64,000 nucleotides of DNA from Halanaerobium kushneri (lineage in GTDB: Bacteria > Bacillota > Halanaerobiia > Halanaerobiales > Halanaerobiaceae). Positions 28,710-37,677 of the stretch are shown in pieces. A program made the position numbers and the translations under genes. Location of the stretch: positions 39,850 to 103,849 of the forward strand of contig NZ_FTNC01000011.1 in NCBI RefSeq assembly GCF_900156285.1, given 5' to 3'. How positions within the stretch are numbered: the stretch's first letter is position 1; the number at the start of each line of letters is the position of its first letter. A model generated the notes under the pieces. It worked only from the letters and a program-made list of their open reading frames with translations. It was not told where the DNA came from and searched no databases.

Positions 28710-30176
28710 TTAAATCCCTTTCATTTCCACTGCCGCCTGATGGGCTATCTGACGGTCATCAAGTTTGATCTTTCTATTTTTTAAAATCTGATATTGCTCA
28801 TGTCCTCTCCCCAGCAGCATTACTAAATCATTCTTCTCAGCAATTTGGATTGCCTTCTCTATTGCTTTTTTGCGATCGGGAATAATCTCATAAGCATTAA
28901 ATTTCTTGCTAAAACCTTTCTTTATTTCAGCAAATATGTTTTCTGGATCCTCACTGCGTGGATTATCATTGCTCACAATTGTATAATCTGCATATTTTTC
29001 TGCCAGAGAAGCCATTACAGGTCTTTTGCTACGATCTCGATCACCACCACAGCCAAAAAGAACAATTAATCTATTTTTTTCCATAGCTGAAGCAGTTTCC
29101 AGAACATTTTTCATGCCATCAGGAGTATGGGCATAATCAACAACAATTTGAAAGTCTTGTCCAACATTAATAATTTCAAAGCGACCTGGAACAGAAGAAA
29201 TTTTAGCCAGGGCATTTTTAATTGTATCTTTTTTAATACCCAATAATTTAGCTGTAAGTATAGAAGCAAGCGAATTATAGATATTAAAAATACCACCCAA
29301 ATTTAATTCAAAAAATGTATCTAACTTACCTCCGGTTCTGTATTCCATACCTTTTTGGTGAAGTTCATAATCAGTAGTATAAAGATCTGCAGTTTTCGCA
29401 TTCAGACTATAAAAATAATTTTTCCCACCTGATTTTTCTTTTATGTAATCAGAATTGGAATCATCAAGATTAATCACTGCAAATTCAGCCTGAGAAAGTT
29501 GAGCAAATAATCTTGCTTTAACTTCTCTGTAGTTTTCCAGATTTTTATGATAATCAAGGTGTTCAGGACTAATATTAGTAAAAATAGCAGCAGCAAACTT
29601 CATACCATAAACCCGATATAAGTCAAGTGCATGAGAAGAAACTTCCATAACACCGTATTTAACTTCTGCTTCCCGCATTTGAGAAAAATATCTATATAAA
29701 TCAATAGATTCTGGAGTTGTTCGGCTTGAGTCAAGCTCCTGCTCCCCAATTATATTCTTGATTGTTCCAAAAAGAGCAGCTTTACCTTTAGCTTCCTTTA
29801 AAATATTATATAATAAATAAGAAGTTGTTGTCTTACCATTGGTTCCTGTAATCCCAATCAACTTTATATCTTTTAGAGGATTACCAAAAAAGTTCTTTGC
29901 CAGCTCTGCCATGACTTTTCGACAATTATCAACTTTAATATAACTAATTCCAGTCTGATATTCTAACAGATCTTTTTCGATAACTACAGCAGCAGCTCCA
30001 TTTTTAATGGCCTGTTCAATAAATTGATGGCCATCTACTTCAAATCCGTTAATTGCAATAAATAAATTGTCTTTTTCAATTTCTCGTGAATCATATTTTA
30101 CTTCTGTGATTTTTTGATTTAAGTTCCCCTGTTTTAACTCAAAATCTATATTTTTAAATAATTGTTTTAACTCCAT
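28710..30176 (-). CDS. murE: UDP-MurNAc-L-Ala-D-Glu--meso-diaminopimelate ligase
   Basis: Adds the third residue of the stem peptide. It contains YDSREIEKDNLFIAINGFEVDGH (as YDSREI), the ATP loop GITGTNGKTTTSYLL, SSHALDLYRVYGM, and SNDNPRSEDPENIF near residue 405-418. The DNPR motif is the known marker for meso-diaminopimelate rather than lysine, so the wall should be DAP type. 488 residues is normal. It stands directly after the PBP gene and before murF. Confidence 0.97.
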   Translation of the reverse strand: MELKQLFKNIDFELKQGNLNQKITEVKYDSREIEKDNLFIAINGFEVDGHQFIEQAIKNGAAAVVIEKDLLEYQTGISYIKVDNCRKVMAELAKNFFGNPLKDIKLIGITGTNGKTTTSYLLYNILKEAKGKAALFGTIKNIIGEQELDSSRTTPESIDLYRYFSQMREAEVKYGVMEVSSHALDLYRVYGMKFAAAIFTNISPEHLDYHKNLENYREVKARLFAQLSQAEFAVINLDDSNSDYIKEKSGGKNYFYSLNAKTADLYTTDYELHQKGMEYRTGGKLDTFFELNLGGIFNIYNSLASILTAKLLGIKKDTIKNALAKISSVPGRFEIINVGQDFQIVVDYAHTPDGMKNVLETASAMEKNRLIVLFGCGGDRDRSKRPVMASLAEKYADYTIVSNDNPRSEDPENIFAEIKKGFSKKFNAYEIIPDRKKAIEKAIQIAEKNDLVMLLGRGHEQYQILKNRKIKLDDRQIAHQAAVEMKGI

Positions 30177-30208
30177 ATCAATATAACCTCCATAAAATAT
30201 AATTTTAA

Positions 30209-32278
30209 CTAACGGAGTTTTAAATTTATTTTATTTGAACTTTTAATTCTGCGTCCTGGATAAATTGACTGACCAATAACCTTACCAGAACCACTGAGAC
30301 TAACCTGCAGCCCTTTTTGTCGGGCAAGTTTTACTGCTGCAGTTCCCTGCATACCCCGAAAATCAGGTACTGGTATTAAAATATTTTCTTTATCTTCTTT
30401 TTGGCTGAAAAGCCAGACTGTAGAATTGTAATTGCTCTTAACTCCGGACACAGGCAGCTGAGTTCTAACTGTTTCTCCATCTCCAATTAGTTTAACATTA
30501 AATCCAGCTTCTCTCAAACGTCTTTCAGCATTTAAAAAACTTTGTCCTGTTAAATCGGGAACAGTTACTTCTTTTTGTGAATTATTATAAACAAAATTTG
30601 CTTCCGGATCCGGTTTAATATTTAAGTAATTTAAAATATTTTCAGTTAAATTTTTAAAAACAGGCGCGGCAGTCTGACTGCCATAATAAGTTTCCCCTTT
30701 GATATCATACAAGATAGTCAAAATCACTAAATCTCTATCGCCAGCTGGAACTATACCAATAAACGAAGAATCATAAATATCTTCATTATAATGCTTGGCA
30801 GTACCTGTTTTTCCACCAATTTCGTAACCCTCAATCGCAGCATGAGTTCCTGTCCCACTCTCTACGACCTGTTTTAATAATTCCTTTGTCTTATCAGCTG
30901 TGCTTTTAGATATAACTCTTCTGACAAGCTGAGGCTCATTGATAATATTTTTAGTTCCTGCACCAGTATCAACCTCTTTAACCAGCCTGGGACGCATTAA
31001 TTTACCCTCATTAGCAACTGCTGAGATGGCAGTTGCCAGCTGAATTGGTGTCACAGAAATCCCGTGACCAAAAGAAAAAGTTGCCAGTTCTACAGGACCT
31101 ATTCTCTGATATTCGGGGATAATGCCTCTAGCTTCTGCAGGCAGTCTAATCCCAGTTTGTTCTCCAAAACCAAAAGCTTTAATATAGGAATAAAAAGTCT
31201 TTTTATCCATTTTCATTCCTACTTCTACAAAGCCGGGATTACATGAATTTTTAATAACCTCAGCAAAGGTCTGTTTTCTATGTCCTCGACTGCTCCAGCA
31301 GTTTATCTCTTCATTTTCGACATATATATGTCCGGGATCAGTTAAAATATCATTTTCAGTAATTACTCCTTCTTCCAGAGCCGAAGCAGCAGTTATAATC
31401 TTAAAGGTTGAGCCCGGTTCAAAAACATCATTAATAGCTCTATTTCGCCAGTTTTTTTCAGGATAATCTCCAAATTGATTTGGATCATACAGCGGAGTAT
31501 TAGCCATTGCAAGTATGTCTCCATTCGAAGAATCCATTACAATTACCGAACCACCAGAGAAATCAAATTTATCAGCAGCATCTTTTAGTTCTTTTTCTGC
31601 CATATACTGAATTACCTCATCAATAGTCAGATAAACATTATAACCATCTCTACCCGGTACAGCTTCTCTAATTCCATTCGGTATAGTTTTCCCCTGAGCA
31701 TCTTTCTCTATAATCATTTTACCTGCTTTGCCACTTAAATAGTTATTATAAGATAATTCTAGTCCATTAAGTCCATTATTATCTACTCCAGTAAATCCAA
31801 TAATATGAGATGCCAGCTCTCCTTCAGGGTAATAACGTTTGCTTTCCTCAGTAAATGTAATCCCTTTTAAATTTTTTGCTTCGATTTTTTTATATAATTC
31901 ATCACTAACTTTTCTCTGCAAAAAAATTGCAGCTGCATCAGAAGTTATTCTGCCATAAATAGTTTTATAATCAATATTTAAAATCTTATCCAGTTCAGCT
32001 GCAGTTTTTTCAGGATTAATAATATTATCCGGCAGAGCAACTACAGTCTTAGCTGGTAAGCTGACTGCTAGTTTCCTGCCGGTATTGTCATAAATTATTC
32101 CTCTTTCTGAATCAACTACAAATTCTCTTATTCGCTGGTTTAGAGCTTTATGTTCATATTCTGCACTATTAATGACCTGGATCCAGACAAGTCTTAGTGC
32201 CAGGATAATAAAAAGTATAAATATTATAGCAAAATAGAATATTATTCTATTTTTTGAGCTTTCTTCAAATTGCTGCAA
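30209..32278 (-). CDS. Class B penicillin-binding protein with two PASTA domains (FtsI/SpoVD type)
   Basis: Septal transpeptidase cross-linking peptidoglycan. N-terminal membrane helix (about 11-35), PBP dimer domain (about 50-210), and transpeptidase domain with catalytic SxxK at 290-293 (STFK), SCN at 345-347 and KTG at 490-492. Two C-terminal PASTA repeats cover about 571-626 and 635-689. TTG start behind AGGAGG. The order ftsL, PBP, murE and the partner ftsW downstream point to division. PASTA tails are shared by PbpB and sporulation SpoVD, so the name stays general. Confidence 0.95.
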   Translation of the reverse strand: MQQFEESSKNRIIFYFAIIFILFIILALRLVWIQVINSAEYEHKALNQRIREFVVDSERGIIYDNTGRKLAVSLPAKTVVALPDNIINPEKTAAELDKILNIDYKTIYGRITSDAAAIFLQRKVSDELYKKIEAKNLKGITFTEESKRYYPEGELASHIIGFTGVDNNGLNGLELSYNNYLSGKAGKMIIEKDAQGKTIPNGIREAVPGRDGYNVYLTIDEVIQYMAEKELKDAADKFDFSGGSVIVMDSSNGDILAMANTPLYDPNQFGDYPEKNWRNRAINDVFEPGSTFKIITAASALEEGVITENDILTDPGHIYVENEEINCWSSRGHRKQTFAEVIKNSCNPGFVEVGMKMDKKTFYSYIKAFGFGEQTGIRLPAEARGIIPEYQRIGPVELATFSFGHGISVTPIQLATAISAVANEGKLMRPRLVKEVDTGAGTKNIINEPQLVRRVISKSTADKTKELLKQVVESGTGTHAAIEGYEIGGKTGTAKHYNEDIYDSSFIGIVPAGDRDLVILTILYDIKGETYYGSQTAAPVFKNLTENILNYLNIKPDPEANFVYNNSQKEVTVPDLTGQSFLNAERRLREAGFNVKLIGDGETVRTQLPVSGVKSNYNSTVWLFSQKEDKENILIPVPDFRGMQGTAAVKLARQKGLQVSLSGSGKVIGQSIYPGRRIKSSNKINLKLR

Positions 32279-32289
32279 ATTTAATCCTC

Positions 32290-32760
32290 CTACTCAAGTG
32301 ATTCAGCCTGAACAGTAATAACTTCTTTTATTATTTTATCATAAATTTGCGCTAAGAAAAACTTTTCTTTTGGAAGATCAGCCATATATTTTTCTTCTTT
32401 TTTTAACTGATTATTATAAACCAGAGTTTCTTTTTCACTTGGTTCTACCATATTTAATTCTTTTTTAGCAATTTTTTCTATTTCAGCCAGTGAAGTTTTA
32501 CTTGCCAGTTGAACTTCAAGCCTCTCATTTCTTGATTTAATAGCTTCCAGTTTGGATTCAAGACCCAGCAATCTGGAACTGCTATGATTAATATTCAAAA
32601 TTTGAGAAACATATAACAAAATTGAAATACTAACAAAAACCAGCATAAATATGTATAAAATTGTAAAGGCCTGTTTTTTTACATTAGTAAAATTATAGGA
32701 TGATTCATTAAGATAACTGCTTTGTGAAGCGGAATTAACATAATCCTGACCCTGATACAT
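32290..32760 (-). CDS. ftsL: Cell division protein FtsL-like
   Basis: A 156-residue bitopic protein: cytoplasmic N-terminal 30 residues, one membrane helix (about 33-52, FTILYIFMLVFVSISILLYV), a leucine-rich coiled coil (about 60-95, GLESKLEAIKSRNERLEVQL) and a charged C-terminus. This is the FtsL/DivIC layout, and the gene is exactly between rsmH and the class B PBP. Sequence conservation in this family is low, so assignment rests on topology and position. It would form the FtsQLB-type subcomplex that activates FtsWI. Confidence 0.85.
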   Translation of the reverse strand: MYQGQDYVNSASQSSYLNESSYNFTNVKKQAFTILYIFMLVFVSISILLYVSQILNINHSSSRLLGLESKLEAIKSRNERLEVQLASKTSLAEIEKIAKKELNMVEPSEKETLVYNNQLKKEEKYMADLPKEKFFLAQIYDKIIKEVITVQAESLE

Positions 32761-32778
32761 TTTACTACCCCCTTTTAA

Positions 32779-33711
32779 TTAAATCTTCTCAGCTACTCTC
32801 ATCTTGGCACTTCTCGAGCGTGGATTTGCCTCTTTTTCTGTTTTAGAAGCTTGAATCGGACTTCGGGTTATGACTTTTACTTCTGCTCTTTTATCACAGA
32901 CACAAATTGGAAAATCCGGTGGACAGGTACAGTCGTTTGCCAGATCTCTAAATTTGTGTTTAACTATTCTATCTTCCAGTGAATGAAAAGTAATAATTAC
33001 CAGTCTGCCACCGGGATTTAGATAAGAAACTGCCTTATCAATTAAATTTTTGAGTTGTTCCAGTTCATTATTAGTTTCAATCCTTAATGCCTGAAAAGTT
33101 CTGCGAGCAGGATGACCACCACTCCTTCTGACTGCTTTTGGAATAGCTGCTTTAATAACTTCAACCAGATCACTCGTTGTGCTGATTTCTTTTTCTCTGC
33201 GCATTTTTACAATGAATTCTGCTATTCTGGCAGCCCAATTTTCCTCTCCATATTCAGAAATTATTTCTTCTAACTGCTTTTTAGAATAATTATTTACTAT
33301 ATCCCTGGCTGATAACTTCTGTTCAGGATTCATTCTCATATCAAGTGGACCATCATTTTGATAACTAAAACCCCGCTCAGGATTATCAAGCTGTGGTGAA
33401 GAAACACCTAAATCAAAAAGCATTCCGTCAACTGCTTCAATCCCCAATTTGGCAAAAACTTTGTCAAAATCCTGAAAATTAGAATGTTCCAGAATTAGTC
33501 TGTCTTCAGCTGGGAATTTTTCTCTAACCTCCTTAATAGCAGCTGTATCACGATCAACTGCTACTAGTTTACCTTTTTGAGATAGGTGTTTTAAAATTTC
33601 CGAACTGTGACCTGCTCTCCCCAGAGTTCCATCGAGGTAAGTCCCATCTTCTTTTATATTAAGATATTCAACTGCCTCATTTAATAATACTGCCTGATGT
33701 TCAAATTCCAT
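32779..33711 (-). CDS. rsmH: 16S rRNA (cytosine1402-N4)-methyltransferase
   Basis: SAM-dependent methyltransferase (MraW) that modifies the ribosomal P-site. Visible are HQAVLLNEAVEYLNIKEDG, the SAM loop YLDGTLGRAGHS, DLGVSSPQLDNPERGFSYQNDGPLDMRM in parts (DLGVSSPQLD, GPLDMRM), RRTFQALRIETNNEL and the C-terminal KLITFHSLEDRIVK-like stretch plus the CTCPPDFPICVC cysteines. 310 residues is typical. It is the second gene of the dcw cluster. Confidence 0.97.
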   Translation of the reverse strand: MEFEHQAVLLNEAVEYLNIKEDGTYLDGTLGRAGHSSEILKHLSQKGKLVAVDRDTAAIKEVREKFPAEDRLILEHSNFQDFDKVFAKLGIEAVDGMLFDLGVSSPQLDNPERGFSYQNDGPLDMRMNPEQKLSARDIVNNYSKKQLEEIISEYGEENWAARIAEFIVKMRREKEISTTSDLVEVIKAAIPKAVRRSGGHPARRTFQALRIETNNELEQLKNLIDKAVSYLNPGGRLVIITFHSLEDRIVKHKFRDLANDCTCPPDFPICVCDKRAEVKVITRSPIQASKTEKEANPRSRSAKMRVAEKI

Positions 33712-33722
33712 ATTTGTCCTTT

Positions 33723-34154
33723 CTAGATTCCCAACTCTTCCATTGCATCTGCAATATCTTCATAAGAATCTTCTACATCATCCATGTAGCTATCCCATTT
33801 TTCTTTGGCCCAGAGTTCAATTCTATTTGCCAGACCAATTATTACTATTTCATGTTCAAAATCTGCATAATCTCTTAAATTTATAGGTAGGGAAACTCTT
33901 CCCTGTTTATCTAATTCACATTCGTTGGCTCCTGAAAAGAAAAAGCGGACAAAATTACGGGCATTTTTGCTTGTCATAGGTAGGGAAGTTAATTTTTTTT
34001 CTAGTTCTTTCCATTCATTCATGGGATATAAAAACAGACAATTATCCAACCCTCTGGTGATGACAAACTGCTCACTCAAGTCATCTCTAAGCTTAGAAGG
34101 AATAATTAAACGTCCTTTTTTATCCATATTATGAGTGTATTCTCCCATAAACAT
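33723..34154 (-). CDS. mraZ: Transcriptional regulator MraZ
   Basis: DNA-binding regulator of the dcw cluster built from two AbrB-like repeats, each with a DxxGR motif: [16 protein letters not shown] and [16 protein letters not shown]. The frame is open to a GTG at 34199, but that extension is read through the operator repeats. The family starts with MFMGEY, which is the ATG at 34154, preceded by a weak GGGAAG ribosome site. This gives 143 residues, the usual length. MraZ is known to bind repeats in front of its own gene, and four such repeats are visible here. Confidence 0.96.
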   Translation of the reverse strand: MFMGEYTHNMDKKGRLIIPSKLRDDLSEQFVITRGLDNCLFLYPMNEWKELEKKLTSLPMTSKNARNFVRFFFSGANECELDKQGRVSLPINLRDYADFEHEIVIIGLANRIELWAKEKWDSYMDDVEDSYEDIADAMEELGI

Positions 34155-34162
34155 AATATCAC

Positions 34163-34202
34163 TTCCCACTTTCCACCCTTTTACTCCACTTTCCACCACT
34201 TA
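34163..34202 (-). promoter_or_regulatory. MraZ operator: four 10-bp direct repeats upstream of mraZ
   Basis: Read on the minus strand, four head-to-tail 10-mers follow each other exactly: TAAGTGGTGG, AAAGTGGAGT, AAAAGGGTGG and AAAGTGGGAA, ending 8 bases before the mraZ ATG. The core (A)AAGTGG-N3 at one repeat per helical turn matches the known MraZ binding mode (TGGG-type repeats in E. coli, AAAGTG-type in mollicutes). It should mediate autoregulation of the whole dcw cluster. I could not identify a confident -35/-10 pair just upstream. Confidence 0.85.
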
Positions 34203-34296
34203 ATAAATTTATTCTACATCAAAGAGAAAACTCCTTTATATTTTCAAAAAAAAATTATAAAATTTTACCAGCCAGAAATAATTACTAATAAAATTG

Positions 34297-34321
34297 AAAA
34301 AACCCACCAAATATGGTGGGT
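34297..34321 (-). terminator. Terminator of the trpS-ddl-dinB unit
   Basis: A stem of CCCACC (34303-34308) with GGTGGG (34315-34320), followed on the minus strand by six U, lies right after the dinB stop. It separates the dinB unit from the dcw cluster promoter region. Confidence 0.88.
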
Positions 34322-34323
34322 AA

Positions 34324-35493
34324 TTAATCATTATTTAAATATAATTTGCGGGCACGTGATATTTTATTAAATCCATATTTTCTCTTCAGCTCGTCAATAG
34401 TCTGATCCAGCTGATCTTCATTAGCTTCAGCAAATAAATTCAACTGTTCCTGTCCTTCCAGACATAAGTTAGAAACTCCTATTCCAAGCAAGCGAAGTGG
34501 TTTATCCAGTAAATTATTTTGAATTAATAAATTTTTTGCCCGCTGATAAATTTCTTCACTGCTATTTACGGCAACTTTAAGAGACTGCTGCCGGCTATAA
34601 GTACTAAAATCTGAATATCTAACCTTAATAAAAATAGTCGCGCCTTTAATTGAATTACTATGAAGACGAAAAGAAACTTTTTCGCTCATTTTAAATAAAT
34701 AGGCAAACAGCTTATCCCGATCACTTATGTTCTCAGCAAAGGTTTCCTCATGACTGACTGATTTAATTTCATTTTGACTTTTTACATCTCGATTATCTAT
34801 TCCACGCGAAAGAAAAAAGAGCTTGACACCTGCTTTCCCATAACTTTTCTTTAATTCTTCCAGAGAATATGGCCAAATATCACTGGCTTTATAAATCTTT
34901 TTTTCAGCCAGTTTTGCTGCAAAAACATCCCCCACTCCCCATATTTTATCAATATCAAGATTCCGCATAAACTCCTTAATATCTTTTTTTCTAATTACAG
35001 TCAGCCCATCGGGCTTATCATAATCAGAAGCAAGTTTAGCCAAAAATTTATTTATTGAAACACCTATTGAAATTGTTAAATCAGTTTTTTGCTTAACCTC
35101 AGCTTTTATTTTTTCTGCAATTTCAATAGAATCTCCATATAATCTCTCACAACCTTTAACATCCAAAAAAGCCTCATCAATAGAAAGTTTCTCAACTAAG
35201 GGAGTATATTTTTTTAATATCGCAAAAATCTCCCCGGACACTTTTTTATAAAGTCCATGTCTTGCCGGAAGATAAATTCCAGCCGGACAGAGCTTTTTAG
35301 CCTTAGCAATTGGCATCGCCGAATGGACTCCAAATTTTCTAGCTTCATAAGAAGCCGTAGAAACAACTCCCCGGTTACTTAAACTTACCCCGCCAACAAT
35401 TACAGGCTTTTTTTGCAGTTCGGGATTTTCTCGCTGCTCCACAGCTGAAAAGAAAGCATCCATATCTGCATGTAAAATATGAAGTTTACTCAT
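34324..35493 (-). CDS. dinB: DNA polymerase IV (Y family)
   Basis: Translesion DNA polymerase of 389 residues. It begins LHILHADMDAFFSAVEQRENP with the first metal-binding Asp residues, has VSTASYEARKFGVHSAMP, the YTPLVEKLSIDEAFLDV catalytic DE pair, a helix-hairpin-helix (IDKIWGVGDVFAAKLAEK) and the little-finger domain. The C-terminus lacks an obvious beta-clamp motif other than QLNLF near residue 358, which fits the clamp-binding QLxLF pattern. It directly abuts ddl and is probably co-transcribed with ddl and trpS. Confidence 0.96.
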   Translation of the reverse strand: MSKLHILHADMDAFFSAVEQRENPELQKKPVIVGGVSLSNRGVVSTASYEARKFGVHSAMPIAKAKKLCPAGIYLPARHGLYKKVSGEIFAILKKYTPLVEKLSIDEAFLDVKGCERLYGDSIEIAEKIKAEVKQKTDLTISIGVSINKFLAKLASDYDKPDGLTVIRKKDIKEFMRNLDIDKIWGVGDVFAAKLAEKKIYKASDIWPYSLEELKKSYGKAGVKLFFLSRGIDNRDVKSQNEIKSVSHEETFAENISDRDKLFAYLFKMSEKVSFRLHSNSIKGATIFIKVRYSDFSTYSRQQSLKVAVNSSEEIYQRAKNLLIQNNLLDKPLRLLGIGVSNLCLEGQEQLNLFAEANEDQLDQTIDELKRKYGFNKISRARKLYLNND

Positions 35494-36546
35494 TTATTTA
35501 TCCTTTTTTAAGGCAAGTTCTATCAGGTTATCTAAAAGTTCAGAATATGAAATTCCACTTTCCTCAAAAAGCAGAGGATACATACTAAATTTTGTGAATC
35601 CAGGCATAGTATTAATCTCATTTACTAAAATTTGATCCTGTTCTTCATTTACAAAAAAATCAAGTCTTGAAATTCCTTCAGCTCCAACAGCTCTAAAAGC
35701 TTGTACAGAAAGATTACGAATTTTTGCTTTAGCAGCAGGAGAAAGTTTAGCTGGAATAATTAGTTCAGTGCTCTGGTCTTCATATTTCGCCTGATAATCA
35801 TAAAAATCATGAGTAGAAATGATTTCACCAGCAGCAGAAACTTTAATATCTTTTTCACTACCGAGAACAGCTGACTCAAGCTCTCTTCCCTCAACGTTAC
35901 TTTCTAAAATTAGTTTTTTATCAAATTCAAAGGCTTCATTAACTGCCCTGGCAAAGGACTGCAAATCATTTACTCTGCTGATTCCAATACTCGATCCCAT
36001 ATTAGCTGGTTTAATAAAAAATGGCAGACCTAAATTTTTAGCAAACTCATTAAAAAAATTAGAGCTTTTCTGCTGACTGTAATCCATTTTTTTTAAAATT
36101 TCAAACTTACTCTGAGGAATACCATTATAAGCAAAAATTTGTTTCATATATGCTTTATCCATTCCCACTGCAGAAGCACGGAGATTACAGCCAACATATT
36201 TAATATTTAAAACATCTAAAAAACCCTGAATCTTCCCATCTTCACCAAATGGTCCGTGCAGAACTGGAAAAACTAGATCGATTTTATTTTCTAAAAGATT
36301 AAGAATTCCCTCTGGCAAAACATTTGTCCTTTCGACTTCTGGAACTCTTTTATCTTCACCAAATAAAATCTTTTTTGAAACAGCTAAAGACCTGAAATAC
36401 CCATTTTTACTAATAGCAATCGGAAAAATATTATATTTATCCTGATTAAGAGCCTGAAAGATGGAGCGAGCAGAGAGCAGAGAAACCTCATGTTCAGCTG
36501 ATCGTCCCCCAAAAAATAGGGCAATGTTTATCTTTGATTCAAACAA
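35494..36546 (-). CDS. ddl: D-alanine--D-alanine ligase
   Basis: ATP-grasp enzyme making the dipeptide used by MurF. Visible are ALFFGGRSAEHEVSLLSA, VFPVLHGPFGEDGKIQGFL, LPFFIKPANMGSSIGI, GRELESAVLG, and the terminal RLDFFVNEE, ILVNEINTMPGFTKFSMYP. 350 residues is normal. TTG start behind GGAGGGAG. Lies between trpS and dinB, outside the dcw cluster proper. A residue choice for D-Ala-D-Lac (vancomycin type) was not examined in detail. Confidence 0.96.
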   Translation of the reverse strand: MFESKINIALFFGGRSAEHEVSLLSARSIFQALNQDKYNIFPIAISKNGYFRSLAVSKKILFGEDKRVPEVERTNVLPEGILNLLENKIDLVFPVLHGPFGEDGKIQGFLDVLNIKYVGCNLRASAVGMDKAYMKQIFAYNGIPQSKFEILKKMDYSQQKSSNFFNEFAKNLGLPFFIKPANMGSSIGISRVNDLQSFARAVNEAFEFDKKLILESNVEGRELESAVLGSEKDIKVSAAGEIISTHDFYDYQAKYEDQSTELIIPAKLSPAAKAKIRNLSVQAFRAVGAEGISRLDFFVNEEQDQILVNEINTMPGFTKFSMYPLLFEESGISYSELLDNLIELALKKDK

Positions 36547-36563
36547 TAAAATCTCCCTCCATT

Positions 36564-37568
36564 TTACTTACTAAAATAATCGATTTTCATAACTTCTCTG
36601 ACTTTTTCCATTGTCTTTTGTGCCTCTTCTCTAGCCTTTGCTGTACCATCCATTAATATCTGATCAACAAGTTCTGGATTCTCAAGATATTTTTTTCTTC
36701 TTTCTCTCATTGGATCAAGGAAAGCATTTAATTTTTCCGCCAGCCGCTTTTTACAAGCAACACAGCCAATTGTTCCTGCTCTACACTTTTCGGCGATTTC
36801 ATCGGATTCTTCACTATTAAAAGCTTCGTGATAATGATAAACAGTACAAACTTCTGGATGACCGGGATCATCTTTATGGATTCTGGCGGGATCAGTTTTA
36901 GCCTGCATAATTTTTTGCTGTACTTCTTCCTTACTGTCACTTAAATAAATTGCATTATTTAAACTTTTACTCATTTTATTCTTTCCATCAAGCCCCATCA
37001 ACCTTGGGAAATCACTAATTAAAGCTTCAGGCTCCGGGAAAACCTCACCATACATATTATTAAATTTACGAACAATTTTTCTAGTCTGTTCAATATGTGG
37101 TATCTGATCTTCACCAACTGGAACCAGATTTGCCCGACAGAAAGTAATATCTGCAGCCTGACTTACTGGATAACCTAAAAATCCATAAGACATTTCTTTA
37201 TAGCCATACTGTTCAGCTTCAGATTTGATTGTTGGATTATGGCGCAGCTGATTAACTGTAACAATCATCGAATAAAAAATAGTCAACTCAGCAATTTCTG
37301 GAACTAAAGACTGAACAAAAATCGTTGTTTTTTCTGGATCAATTCCTGCTGCTAAATAGTCTCTTGCAACCTGTCTTACATCTTCACTTAATTTCTCCGG
37401 CCTATCAAAATTTGTAGTTAAAGCCTGTACATCTGCAATTATTAAAAATGTATCATATTCATCCTGCAGCTCGACACGATTCTGCAGACTACCAACATAA
37501 TGGCCTAAATGTAATTTTCCGGTCGGCCTATCTCCAGTTAGAATTCTTTTTTCTTTTTTCTTTGACAA
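36564..37568 (-). CDS. trpS: Tryptophan--tRNA ligase
   Basis: Class I synthetase charging tRNA-Trp. The motifs are TGDRPTGKLHLGHYVGS (HIGH-type) near the start and GLDGKNKMSKSLNNAI (KMSKS) near residue 200. A C-terminal GTIGCVACKKRLAEKL segment carries a Cys pair. About 334 residues. The frame opens at a GTG at 37577, but AGAGGG is properly spaced only for TTG at 37568. It is divergent from perR and probably heads a trpS-ddl-dinB unit. No T-box motif is seen in front of it. Confidence 0.96.
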   Translation of the reverse strand: MSKKKEKRILTGDRPTGKLHLGHYVGSLQNRVELQDEYDTFLIIADVQALTTNFDRPEKLSEDVRQVARDYLAAGIDPEKTTIFVQSLVPEIAELTIFYSMIVTVNQLRHNPTIKSEAEQYGYKEMSYGFLGYPVSQAADITFCRANLVPVGEDQIPHIEQTRKIVRKFNNMYGEVFPEPEALISDFPRLMGLDGKNKMSKSLNNAIYLSDSKEEVQQKIMQAKTDPARIHKDDPGHPEVCTVYHYHEAFNSEESDEIAEKCRAGTIGCVACKKRLAEKLNAFLDPMRERRKKYLENPELVDQILMDGTAKAREEAQKTMEKVREVMKIDYFSK

Positions 37569-37584
37569 AATTATCACCCTCTGT

Positions 37585-37613
37585 TATATAATAAATTTTA
37601 CTTGAATATCCAA
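37585..37613 (-). promoter_or_regulatory. Possible trpS promoter
   Basis: TTGGAT (37608-37613) and TATATA (37585-37590) on the minus strand are 17 bases apart. It would start transcription only about ten bases before the TTG start, so the leader would be unusually short; treat as tentative. Its -35 lies inside the perR promoter spacer. Confidence 0.4.
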
Positions 37614-37630
37614 ATAATTTCTGCTAAAAT
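37602..37630 (+). promoter_or_regulatory. Promoter of perR
   Basis: TTGAAT (37602-37607) and TAAAAT (37625-37630) with a 17-base spacer. The 7-1-7 palindrome at 37642-37656 lies just downstream, around the expected transcription start, where a bound repressor would block RNA polymerase. Confidence 0.65.
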
Positions 37631-37641
37631 TAAATAAAAGA

Positions 37642-37656
37642 TAATAATGATTATTA
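37642..37656. promoter_or_regulatory. Putative PerR/Fur-type operator (7-1-7 inverted repeat)
   Basis: TAATAATGATTATTA is a perfect 7-1-7 inverted repeat, the geometry of Fur/PerR boxes (PerR consensus TTATAATnATTATAA). It lies between the -10 box and the Shine-Dalgarno AGGAGG of the Fur-family gene, fitting autoregulation. AT-rich background lowers certainty. Confidence 0.6.
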
Positions 37657-37677
37657 ATTAAGCTTAGGAGGAATAAA

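Noticed and set aside
34155..34199. N-terminal extension of MraZ from a GTG
   Set aside because: The extension is the translated operator repeats, lacks family similarity and leaves no ribosome site; the ATG at 34154 gives the canonical MFMGEY start.
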